In this document: positions 12,040 through 21,378 of the stretch, piece by piece | Layout: each line of letters begins with the position of its first letter | Position numbering within the stretch: the stretch's first letter is position 1 | Source: Cephalotus follicularis | Taxonomy: Eukaryota > Streptophyta > Magnoliopsida > Oxalidales > Cephalotaceae | Assembly (NCBI GenBank): GCA_001972305.1 | Contig: BDDD01000542.1 | Coordinates: forward strand, 248,001-312,000 | Reading direction: 5' to 3' | DNA length: 64,000 nt | Translations under genes and position numbers: made by a program | The notes under the pieces: model-generated | Database searches by the model: none | What the model was told of the DNA's origin: nothing | Seen by the model: only the letters and a program-made list of their open reading frames with translations

Positions 12040-12209
12040 TAAAAAAATTATAACTGAGACAACAGAAAAAAAAAACGACACGCACTCTCACTCTCTCACC
12101 CGTTCTCTCATCTCACTATCTCAGACTCTCACCGTTCACTGGTCTCCGGTCACCGGCAGGCCGGTCTCACCGTCTCACGCATGTACACGGCACACCTCTC
12201 TCTCTCTGT

Positions 12210-12217
12210 TTATAAAT
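12210..12217 (+). promoter_or_regulatory. Possible TATA box of the captured gene
   Basis: TTATAAAT within a CT-rich promoter-like stretch (12080-12300). It precedes a leader with AAACCCTAGA and a plausible donor CAAG|GTAATC near 12310. It looks like a captured host promoter rather than transposon sequence. Confidence 0.45.
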
Positions 12218-12403
12218 CCCCGAATCTCAAACCCTAGATCCCCAAATCATTCTCTGTTTCTCTCTTAATCTCTTGTGACTTCTCATCTCTCTCTTCATCT
12301 CTTGTGCAAGGTAATCTCTTCATCTCTTGTTACTGCTTTTTCTTTTTGTTTCATAGAATCATGTCGTTCGATTTTTTTTTTGTTAACTCACGGCAACGTG
12401 CAG

Positions 12404-12510
12404 ACCAACGGCTAATGCGATATGCACCGACCAGAAGCCGTTACAATCACGGTCACAGTCACAGCAGCCACGGTCACCGCCGATGCCAGCATTGCCTGTG
12501 CCATGAGTTC
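12404..12510 (+). pseudogene. Possible N-terminal exon remnant of the captured CXC gene
   Basis: After a possible acceptor (GTGCAG, ending 12403), one frame reads a Pro/Ser/Gln-rich stretch (QSRSQSQQPRSPPMPALPVP) that resembles the low-complexity region preceding the CXC domain in CPP/TCX proteins. Weak composition-only evidence. The region 12511-12803 is AT-rich intron-like sequence with nothing else I can support. Confidence 0.3.
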
Positions 12511-12803
12511 AATTTTGGTGACATTAGCTTTCACTTTCATTTTTTTATTTTTATTTTGAGGAATTCAAATATATTGAAGAAAGAAAGTGACAAGAGTTCA
12601 AAATTTTGTATTTTGTGTCTCTTTTTAAAAATAAAAAATGAAAATTGTGGAATGAAATGATACGAAACAGGTGGTTTTGATTGTTGTATGGAGATGGTAG
12701 TAAAAGAGCTGCTACGTTTTATTTTTTTGGCTGATATATGTGAATGTATAAGGATGGCTTTTGTGGTTCTTAAACCTCACACGGATGTGGTTTCCTTCAA
12801 CAG

Positions 12804-12887
12804 GTTACAGACCACAATCGAAGTAAAAAACGGCACTCCAAAGAAACAAAAGCAATGCAATTGCAGAAATTCTCGATGCTTGAAGTT
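12804..12887 (+). pseudogene. CXC-domain exon of a CPP/TSO1-like (TCX-type) gene, captured by CACTA
   Basis: The frame reads TIEVKNGTPKKQKQCNCRNSRCLKL, the start of the first CXC domain of CPP proteins of the TCX5/TCX6 kind (family pattern: EVKDGTPKKKKQCNCKxSRCLKLYCECF). These are nuclear DNA-binding proteins, part of DREAM-like complexes, that bind CHR-type elements through paired cysteine-rich CXC domains. Acceptor CAG ends at 12803 and donor GTAAGT starts at 12888. The next exon (13406) supplies the expected YCEC and then switches to anthranilate synthase. Only a fraction of one CXC domain remains, so DNA binding is not expected. Confidence 0.85.
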
Positions 12888-13405
12888 GTAAGTACATAAC
12901 CTCTTTTCTCTAAGATCTTAACATGAAAGATGCTTCATTTATAACTTTCTTTTCATTAAGTTCACGAATGTTGCCTGCCATAAACTAGACAAACTTTTAG
13001 CCCTTTTAGCTCCTTTTATGTTGAGATGATTCCTCCATGTGTGGTAGATGTCAAATTACTCTGCCCTTCATTAGTCACGCTGCTTTTTAAAGAAGTGTCA
13101 CTGTTTGTCTGAGTTTATTTTATAAGGAGTATTATTTGAAAAGGGTGACAATTCGCGTTACTAATCAATGTCCTCTTCGTTTTTTAACTTTTGGTCCTTG
13201 CTGATTGATCTTCTCTTTTAAAATGTACCCAGGAATCAGTTAAGTTGTTTGAGTTAATGTCAAATCTTAAGTCCATTTTCTGCAAATGCGTGGTAGTCTT
13301 AACATTGTCATTGTATTGCATATGAAGTATTGCCTTTTTGTTTTGAATGTTGTCATTTTCTTACATTTTTTTCGCAATCAAGAAGCACCTTTTTGCGATT
13401 GTTAG

Positions 13406-13496
13406 GTACTGTGAATGCCGAACATTTGCTGATCCATTTGAAGTTTATAGAGCATTGAGAGTTGCTAATCCAAGTCCATATATGACTTACCTGCAA
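13406..13496 (+). pseudogene. Fusion exon: CXC (YCEC) joined in frame to anthranilate synthase alpha
   Basis: Acceptor TTAG ends at 13405. The first base completes the Leu codon split by the intron, then YCEC (13407-13418) continues the CXC domain exactly where a CPP protein would. From 13419 the frame reads RTFADPFEVYRALRVANPSPYMTYLQ, the diagnostic sequence of anthranilate synthase alpha (TrpE/ASA), ending at a GT donor at 13497. The join lies inside the exon at about 13418/13419 and keeps the frame. ASA catalyses chorismate to anthranilate in plastids, the first committed step of tryptophan synthesis. This fragment covers only part of the chorismate-binding domain. Confidence 0.85.
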
Positions 13497-13589
13497 GTCT
13501 GTTTCTTTTTAAATCTATCTATAATTGCACTTCTATGTTTGTATATGTTCTGTGAGTAATTCTTATTGATACTCTATATTCTCCATTAG

Positions 13590-14754
13590 GCTAGAGCGTG
13601 TATTCTTGTTGGTTCAAGTCCATAAATTCTCACTCGGGTAAAGAAGGTAAAATATCAGATTTATTAACTTATTACTACCTTGATTTAAGAATATCATATA
13701 TTGATATTATGGACATATAATATTTACTGTGAATGATGCGCTAATATGCTGTTAATCTGTAAAGATTTACTGATCAAGGTGCTTTATTCTTAATCATATA
13801 AACAGAATAAAATCGAAAATCGGCCTCTGGCTGGAACAGTTCGGAGAGGCAAAACCACTGAAGAAGATCAAAAACTGGAAGCACAGTTGCTAAATGATCC
13901 AAAGGAATGTGCAGAACTTGTTATGCTGGTTGATTTGGGTCAGAATGATGTTGGAAAGGTTATTTTAATATGATTACTCTGTGTTGGTTATCAATGCAGT
14001 ATAAGAAAGCTTTATATTCATCCAACTCATTTTTGTATCATCGTTGACTGGATTACTTAAAACTTACGTTGCGATACCTTTGGTACCTGGATTGTCTTAT
14101 TACCAGCTTATTTCTTTTCAAACCATAAAGTGAACACACTCATTGCATGTCTTCCTCAAAACTTGTTAGTGGTTTAGGGATTTTTTCCTGTCCCATGTGT
14201 TATGATTTTTTCTGTAGTTTTATGGTGTTTTCAAAATACTTTATTCGGATTCATAGGAGCTTTTCACATTATTCAAAATCTTGTCTTGTGTAAACAAAAA
14301 AGAAACATGATTTTTCTTTCTAGAATATAACTCTCACAACTTTAGTTAAAGGCTATACCTTGTTGATATTAGGTTTCAAAATCTGGTTAAGTGAAGGTGG
14401 AAAGCTTATGAATGTTGAACGGTATTCTCATGTAATGCACATAAGCTCAACGGTGAGAATCGATGCTTGTACAATTGCATTATTTAACATTGCTACACAA
14501 CATGTGCGTTGCTATTCTCATGTAATGCACATAAGCTCAACGGTGAGAATCGATGCTTGTATAATTGCATTATTTAACATTGCTACACAACATGTGCGTT
14601 GCTCATGTAATTTTTGGTGTTGTGCTTTCCAAATGACATTTGAGTATAAAATCGACTTGCTTTATGCAGGTTACTGGAGAATTGCTTGATAATCTCACCT
14701 GCTGGGATGCCCTGCGCTGCATTGCCTGTTGGAACTGTTAGTGGAGCACAAAAG
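13590..14754 (+). pseudogene. Anthranilate synthase alpha exons captured by CACTA
   Basis: Four exons with GT/AG borders follow the fusion exon: 13590-13646 (ARACILVGSSP, ILTRVKK), 13806-13958 ([29 protein letters not shown]...[11 protein letters not shown]), 14373-14452 (VSKSG, MNVERYSHVMHISST) and 14670-14754 (VTGELLDNLTCWDALR, then out of frame). The order and motifs are those of plant ASA. Lesions: TAA replacing Glu in SSPEIL, TAA replacing Ser in SGSVKV, a one-base deletion before MNVER and a two-base deletion in ALRAALPVG; the conserved LVDLGRND has Gln for Arg. No downstream exon (VKAMELIDELE) is found, so capture stopped there. Introns are retained, so this came from genomic DNA, not mRNA. 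Confidence 0.9.
14423..14602 (+). repeat. 90-bp tandem duplication across an exon-intron border
   Basis: Unit 14423-14512 is repeated at 14513-14602 with about one mismatch. It duplicates the RYSHVMHISST exon end and its GT donor. Near-identity shows it is much younger than the capture. Confidence 0.95.
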
Positions 14755-15536
14755 GTTCAGTAATTTTGCTTTGGATCCCTTCTTGTCATTTACTTTTTAG
14801 CTGCTTGTTTTGGGATATGAATCAATGACAAAATCGCTCCAAAGTTGATGTGGAACTAGTCAAAATTAGTCTAAGTGAACATAAATTGGGTATTAGGTGT
14901 TCTGTCACAGCTTTGGCACTTGATGGAACATTTGGTCAAGTTTGACTCTCTGTCTCTCTCTTAATTTTATTGTCACTTTTTCCTGGTTAGTTACATACTT
15001 TTCACTTTCTTTTTATGTGTGCACGCCTGTGCAATATATGGTGTTACATTACGGCGATTTATTCTTGCCAAAATGTGCTGTAATTTGCCTCTGGTTCCAT
15101 GGCGTATGCTATATATATGGCATATACGATATTTATTCTTGCCAAATCGTGACTCTGAGTATTTTGCCTCTGGTTCCATGGCTCTCCTGTTGGCTTTAAT
15201 TTCCAGATTTTCTAGACTTGGCAAATTTTCTTGCAGTGCTTTCAAATCATTGGTTCATTGACAGCAGCACCTCCTCTGAGTATCACCAATTAATATGTTT
15301 AGAAGATTATCATTGCATTGAGTTAGCATTGCGTGAAGTACAAGAAAGCTGACCACGTTATTTCAACTTATGTATTTATCATCTAAAATCCTGTTCGTGG
15401 ATATTTTTAGTTTTTCTTTTAGAAAGTTGTTATTATATTGACTACATAATATACAGACAAATTAATTGTATCGCATTTTGATTTTTGATACTTTTATGTT
15501 CATTGTGTTTATTTACATTTAATCAATATAGTTTGG

Positions 15537-15540
<4 letters not shown>
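14755..15540. other. CACTA interior without recognised gene
   Basis: AT-rich, probably the remaining ASA intron sequence. A ~77-bp imperfect duplication containing TTTGCCTCTGGTTCCATGGC lies at about 15053-15185. No coding signal. Confidence 0.5.

Positions 15541-15541
<1 letters not shown>

Positions 15542-15569
<28 letters not shown>
15542..15569. repeat. (AT)n microsatellite
   Basis: Fourteen TA units without interruption inside the CACTA right arm. Confidence 0.95.
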
Positions 15570-15572
<3 letters not shown>

Positions 15573-15587
15573 ATTTAATTTGAGATT

Positions 15588-15660
15588 TAGCACTTGTAGT
15601 CCAGTCGATACAATGTTTGCTTCCTAATCATAATGTCGTGGGTTCGACCTCTATTTTGCA
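15588..15660 (+). other. tRNA-like sequence (SINE head or tRNA relic)
   Basis: Holds GGTTCGACC (15641-15649), a near-consensus RNA polymerase III B box, about 40 bases after TAGTCCAGTCGATA, a weak A-box/D-arm match. No closed acceptor stem, so not a working tRNA. It could be the head of a worn SINE. Confidence 0.35.
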
Positions 15661-15726
15661 CAACAAAAAATCAGATTATAAAAGATTTAAATGAATTTTA
15701 TATTATCTTTATTATTTTAAAAAAAA

Positions 15727-16012
15727 TACATTTTGAAACGGAAGCACAACTGTTTCAAAAAGCAATGTCTATTTTTTTAGCCTTTTGAAATGGATGGGTA
15801 CCCGTTTCAAAAAATTCAGTGTATCAATACTTTTTTGAAACGGTTTCGCCGTTTCAAAAGATAAGCTTTTTAAACGGTTTGTCCGTTTCAAAAAGTTTTT
15901 GTCACTCCAATTTTTTGAAATTCCATTTTTCTTTTTCAAAGCTGTTTCAAAATGCCTTTTGAAAATGAAAAACAACTCTTTTGAAACAATTACAATTCAT
16001 TTCAAAATGGTT
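15727..16012 (-). repeat. CACTA right subterminal repeats
   Basis: Same GAAACGG/CCGTTTC motif as the left array, about eight copies, in alternating orientation, ending just inside the right terminal repeat. Confidence 0.85.
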
Positions 16013-16013
16013 G

Positions 16014-16026
16014 TTTTCTTGCAGTG
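16014..16026 (-). repeat. CACTA right terminal inverted repeat
   Basis: TTTTCTTGCAGTG, the inverse of the left end with A changed to G at position 5. Followed by the AGG target duplication at 16027-16029. Confidence 0.95.
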
Positions 16027-17300
16027 AGGTCTTCCTGGGTTAAGGACCAAGTGGGAGATTGTTAGATTAGGGTGTTCCTGCATATCACGAGAGGTGACAG
16101 TATATATATATGTGAGACATTCCTTGATTTGAGGTGGTGTCCATGCAAGCCGAGAGACGGCTGCATGTATATATATTACACTCTTAAATTTACATTCTTA
16201 GTTTCAGTTATGTTTTAATGTGCATATTATCGTCTTGATTAATAAATCAATTGAATACAGATATAGCGCCTTGTCATTCGAAGGGTTGGATATCGTGCCT
16301 GGGAGGTTATGAGAATCAAATTCTTATTTCCTTCTAACAAAACGTTCCTAAGTGATAGGTTCACTTTCTTTGGGCAATTGTTAAACTATAAAGACTTGAC
16401 GTGTTATGCTTGCTCCCGGATCATGTGGATGATGGATTCTCTCATTGCCATTTGGGTTTACCTTAAAGTTGATGCGGGGTGCATGTTGGGAAGCATGTCA
16501 CTGAACCGACCCACCATAGGAAACCAATTTGGATAGTCAATACCTTTGTCGATCGGATTCATATAGTCTCGGTAGTGTATAGTCGATGGAGACTAGTAGG
16601 CCATACGTGACATGCGTTATGTCCTTAGACCTGAGCGGCTGACATGCATTATTTAGTAACCGCTTGGCTTTGATTTCTGCCTTCCCCAATTCAAGCCACG
16701 AGCTGGAAAAAGGGTTGTCTTTGGGTTTTGTGGGAGCTGCATTGAGATGTATGGGCGAGTGCGCAATAAGGGATTGTCACACCCATATTAAGGGTGACAG
16801 GCTCTATAATATCTGTGACCGTTGCATACTTAAATCCTGGCCAAGTGTAGGCAGACTGGAAACAGAGTTTCTGGGGAGGTTTGTCGATAGTTTCAGTGCG
16901 TTCATAGATTTATAGTTATCGCGATTTTTCCTAGGGGTTACATTTATCCAAACCCTACTCCGTGGTCGGAGCCAAGTATGACGAATTATACATGACACAT
17001 AAACCGATGACACGATAAAGCACTGGTTAACCGACTAACGATTGATAGACGTGGAACTTCGCTCCACAAATCCGGGGGATGATTGGATATCATACCAGGG
17101 CTATTTTGATAGTCTGGGACTATTAGGATAGTCGTACCAGAACTTTGGGATGTTCTGAGAAATTTATCATTGTACCGGGTACCAACCGAACTTTCGGGTC
17201 CCACCTGATTTTGGTACAGGTTGATGTGTATGGGACACATGTCATTTAGTGAGAGATTAACATATGAGAGATGTTACTTTGCTAGTGAGCATTTTAGTTG
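16027..17300 (+). mobile_element. Copia F right end: polypurine tract and 3' LTR start
   Basis: Directly after the CACTA target duplication the copia sequence resumes, with polypurine tract CCAAGTGGGAGAT (16047-16059) and LTR start TGTTAGATTAGGG at 16060, a common plant copia layout. The LTR's right end was not found; 17300 is a rough limit. The interior is non-coding. Confidence 0.65.
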
Positions 17301-18537
17301 CTGAACATATATCACTTCTTTAGAAGTGAATTCAAGCATCACCACAATATAATGTTCCATTCAAAGGGTTATTTGTTTAACATATGAATACAGTGGGTAT
17401 TTATTTGTTGATAGAGCGTAAGGGCAGGTGGATTTATCGATGTCGGACCTCTAATGGCAGGGGTCAGGCCTCAGATCACGAAGTCAGACCTCAGCCTCAA
17501 AGTCAAACCTTAGAGGCAGAGGTCAGACCTCAGAGGAAGAGGACATGCCTCGAAGTTAGAGCTTAGAGCTCAAAGGCATAGCTCAAAGGTAGAGGTCAGA
17601 GCTCAGAACTTGAAGTCTGAGATAGGAGCTCGAAGGCAGACCTCAGATGTAGAGGTCAAAGCTCAGAGGTGGTCTGAAATTGGGCTTGAGGAATGCCAAA
17701 TTTCGACTAGCCCATTTATGGCCCAAACATTAAAACATTTGCTAAGGTAAATGGCCGACCATTAAGTGGATAATAAGAGATATATGATAAAGTAAAAGTC
17801 TTGTCTTATTTAAGACAGGATAAAAGATATTTTTGGGATGATGATGATGACTCATAACTTGCACACTTATCACTCTCTCTAATAATTCACTTAGTCGCTT
17901 GTGAGCTCTCTCTTTTCTTCTCTTCTTTATGGCGTCTCTTAGTCTTCCATTGGAAGACATGGCTAGAGCTTGGAGCTCTTGAAGAGTAAAGAACAAAAAA
18001 ACCTTCTCTTACCCTCCATCATCACTTTAGGTGGAGATAGATTGTTATTTGCAATTTATCTTTACATATTGTGAAGATTAGTTTAGGATTTAAACACAAA
18101 CCTTCTCCATCTTCAAAGTGGCTTCACATTACCTTCAAGATGTGCCTTGTGGAATATTTTTTGTGAAGATAGAAGTTGGGATTCAAAGGTAGAGGGAGCA
18201 CACCAAGGAAGGAGTTAAAGACTAGGATATTGTCTTATAAACCTCCTTCTTTCTCCTTTTGGTTATGGGTTAGCCAAACCCTAATGGTTCCAAGAGGGAA
18301 TCATTGGATACCCTAAAGGTTTGTCTGCTCACAGGTTGGAGGTGATGGTCTAGGGTTTGGTGTGCAAATCCTTCACTATTTCTTTGGTTGGCTGAAGCTA
18401 GGGTTAGTGAAACCCTAGCTCCACCCATGTGCTCATTGCTTGTTTTTTAGTAGTTCTGATTGAATGTTACATTAGTGATTCTTGGCCTATTGGTACAATT
18501 ATGGACTTTGTTTCTAGTATGTCCCATTGCTTGGGGA
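17301..18537 (+). mobile_element. Copia LTR material (probable left part of the 5' LTR of copia 'E')
   Basis: Non-coding. After the target duplication at 20242-20246, the sequence interrupted by the solo LTR continues to an LTR end at 21137 followed by a primer site. I therefore infer that 17.3-18.5 kb and 20.25-21.14 kb are two halves of one LTR. The LTR start was not located; it could also be part of the 3' LTR of copia F. Confidence 0.4.
17440..17680. repeat. Array of GAGGTCAGACCTC-like units
   Basis: About twelve degenerate copies of a 15-20 bp unit built from CAGAGGTCAGACCTCAGAGG, nearly self-complementary around an odd centre. Confidence 0.8.
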
Positions 18538-18542
18538 CATAT

Positions 18543-20241
18543 TGTTAGAGATAAAGTCCTGCAAGCCAGAATGCCGAGCTTGCACTCACTCTATCTTGTA
18601 TATAACGATCTATATTCAATAGAGATGTTTATATTTTATCATTGTCTATGAGTTCATTTAATTGCTTTAATGCATATTTATTTAACTATATAAATGAATG
18701 TCCTGGAATAAGGTTAGAGAACCAAGTTCATGATGAGATCGTGATGTGAGATTCGGAATTTCAGTATACCTTATTTCGAATATTCCTGGCTATAGAATTG
18801 ACACTCAGAGCATGATCAATTAGGATAGACCAGTACTTATTGTTAGATCGGTAAGCAGAGGGTGACTGATCTGGTCGATGCTATGGCAACTACCTGGGTG
18901 CTCGTTGACTTAGTAACGAGTTCACTGAAGGTGACTCGCAAATAGAATGTCTGTATGGAGTTTTACTGTTTGTCAGATAGACTTCTAATTTTACAGCAGT
19001 GCAAGTGGTCCTTAGATATGAGTCGTCACTAGATGTCTTGTGCATAAGGTGCTATGTTTTGATGGTGCTTACATACATGTTCTATGAAGTGTATACATGC
19101 ATTAATTGGGCATAGCATGCTTGTGCATGGAGACATGTGAACGAGCAATACTGGATCCACTGCTTCCAGTAAAGGAAAATTATGCTTATGATGATTTTCG
19201 TTAGCAATTTAGTGCCTGGCTAGGCTAGCCGCAATATCAAGTGTCTGATGTCGTTGGTGCAATATTATAGGGGTACCTCTAATATGATTTAAGCTGACGA
19301 AAGATAATCACGTAGCTAAAGATTGAATTATTAGGGTCTGACATTATCCATACCCTAGATTTAATCAGAGCATTGTCAGTGGAGGGACTATACATGCATA
19401 TACCTGTAAATCGTAGTTCGTAGATAATTCATATTACCCGGGGGTCGTTATGCATTACTAGATGTCGATGTTGACGTGTATGATACCCGAGATTAAATTG
19501 ATAATTAATCTCGGAAGAAAAGAATTAAAAGATTTTTTAATTCCAAATGTCCGCAAATGTGTTTCCTATTATGTGATAATAAATACCTAATCGGATAATC
19601 GCGGGTTCCGCGATTTAATCCTACGGTCAGCGTAATAGTGAAACCCATAGGGTCACACACAATACAAACTGATATTTTCAACACCGTATGAGAGAAGAGT
19701 TATTAGGATAAATTTCCTAATTACATTTAATAAGATTAAATGTGCTTAATGTTGATTAAGCTTGGTTACTAATTAACTTTGAGAAAAGTCAAAGTGAGAA
19801 ATAATAAAGTGACCATATACATATAAAGGAGCCTTGGTTGGTTTTATTCTAGTCTAGCAACAAAAGAAAGAAAAACACCAAAAGCTCTCTTGTTCTCTCT
19901 CTTGGCCGAACCTACCATAGCAAGTTCAAGTGTTGATCAACTTGGTGGTTTTGCAAGATAAATCTTGGTGGTGAAGAAAAAGCTTGGTGTACATACCTTG
20001 GAGGCCTACCTACCTTGGAGGCTAGAGAACCCGTACTAGAAGGAAGGAGCCGCTCCATTTGGTGAGTGTTTTCTACCTCCTCATCCTTATATGTTGTCTT
20101 CTTTTTGTCTAACTACATGTATGCTGAATGATATTTGGATTGGACTTTATGGTTTTCTTGTCATGTGATGATGGCCGAATTTCTAGGGATACTTGCCTCT
20201 AGAATTTTTATTTCTTGTTAGCTTGCCATAAGGTTCCAACA
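18543..20241 (+). mobile_element. Solo LTR of a Ty1/copia element
   Basis: TGTTAGAGATAAAG at the left, GGTTCCAACA at the right, and perfect 5-bp duplication CATAT (18538-18542 and 20242-20246). 1699 bp. The same family occurs inverted as solo LTR G (56899-60758), which shares both termini and the segment around 19130-19500. A/T-rich U3, then a CT-rich leader near 19880. Confidence 0.93.
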
Positions 20242-20246
20242 CATAT

Positions 20247-21137
20247 TGGGTTAAAATTTTTGTTTGTAACCCTAAACTCTAAGTCCATTAATGCACCTCT
20301 TCCGCATAGAGCCTGGCTTACTCAATCTTTTCAACAGTTATATATATTAATGTATATTAAGTGTTCTGAGTCATTTGTTCAAGTCATATGGTGAAGACAT
20401 GACAAGCTCTCCACCAAGCACTTGTGATGTATTTTATATGTAAGCTAAAAGGAAGATATTTAAAGTTAGGGGACTTGTCATTTTGGAGAAGGAAGGGCCG
20501 ACCATAGATAGGAAAAAGGAGAAGAGGGGTTTTGACATATTTGAATAAAAAGCTTGGAGCTTAAAAACCTTCTCTTCTTTCTTTTCTTCCTTTAGTCACC
20601 ACAACCTAAGGTTATTAAAGGTGGAGTAAAGATTAATCTCTTGATTTTTATTCTTCTCTCTTTAACCATATATTAGGTTTTCTAGGTTCTTCATACACCA
20701 AGCTTTCCTTTGAGATTACTTCAGTCTTAGGAAGGTTTAAATAGTATGAAATGAAGCATGGATTAGAGACTTTGAAGCTTGGATTGAAGACTTTGGAGCT
20801 TGGAGGTCATTTTTGGTGCCAAACCCGTGAGCACCACAATGAGGAGGAGAGCTTGGAGTTTCCTTGACTAGAAGGTAAAAGAGAATGAGCCATCACATTT
20901 GGTATGGTTCTTTAAAACTCATTGGCACTTTGAGCTTGAAACCCTTTAGGCATGCTAGGGTTTGATTAGTTAAGATTTTCATTTGGATATCTTGGACTTT
21001 ATTGCTATTTTGGACATAAACTAGGGATTTTGTTTTTAAAGTTTTCGCTACCCTAATTTGCAAAATTATGTCCCCATGTATGGTTGCTAAGTTTATGCCC
21101 AAAATGACAATGGATTCTTTACCGGTTTCCTTCAACA
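20247..21137 (+). mobile_element. Right part of copia 'E' 5' LTR
   Basis: Non-coding; ends CTTCAACA, followed three bases later by a tRNA-iMet primer site. Contains a leader-like CT-rich stretch near 20570-20600 and repeats of TTGGAGCTTGGA. Confidence 0.65.
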
Positions 21138-21140
21138 ATA

Positions 21141-21152
21141 TGGTATCAGAAC
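21141..21152 (+). promoter_or_regulatory. Primer binding site (tRNA-iMet) of copia E
   Basis: TGGTATCAGAAC matches the initiator tRNA-Met 3' end complement (TGGTATCAGAGC) except one base. 21153-21378 is the leader or gag start of E, with no frame I can support, before the insertion of LTR D. Confidence 0.8.
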
Positions 21153-21378
21153 AACGTTACTAGCTCGCTATTACAGGATTCTAGTCATACCAAAATTGCC
21201 TGAAGTTATGAGCATGAATGCTCGTCATAAGTTCGATTAGATAATAATTATAATCAAGGATTCTTGTAGGTTCTCTACGAGAAGTCTTGATGGATGAAAG
21301 GAATGCAGAAAGAGCTGAAGTAAGCTCAAGTGATGCCGATCTTTAGAATGAAGGGAGAAGCATGAATGCAAGTATGAC

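Larger units (their letters stand above)
2781..16026. mobile_element. CACTA (En/Spm) DNA transposon with captured host-gene exons and a nested MULE
   Basis: The left end reads CACTACAAGAAAA, the hallmark terminus of plant CACTA elements, and the right end is its inverse with one mismatch. The 3-bp target duplication AGG flanks it (2778-2780 and 16027-16029). Both ends carry subterminal repeats based on CCGTTTCAAAAAG. Without the nested MULE it is about 4.3 kb. I see no TNP2/En-Spm transposase domain, so it looks non-autonomous. Its cargo is a chimeric gene made of CPP/TSO1-like and anthranilate synthase exons (12804-14754). It lies between the RNase H region and the polypurine tract of copia F, on whose flanks copia sequence resumes exactly. 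Confidence 0.93.

Noticed and set aside
12304-12891. Two short open frames upstream of the CXC exon, read from their first start codons
   Set aside because: The second does share the CXC frame at its end, but both run through AT-rich intron-like sequence; the exon borders at 12804-12887 fit better.
15588-15660. Functional tRNA gene
   Set aside because: No acceptor stem and no proper anticodon arm can be drawn; only the B box is convincing.
17742-17996. Minus-strand frame rich in Lys/Arg (KKRRKERAHKRL)
   Set aside because: Lies in LTR-like sequence over a CT-rich leader read in reverse, with no domain or splice support.
20337-20341. TTTTCAACA|GTTAT as the right end of the copia solo LTR that starts at 18543
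   Set aside because: GTTAT does not match the left CATAT; the end at 20241 gives a perfect CATAT duplication and matches the terminus of the inverted copy G.
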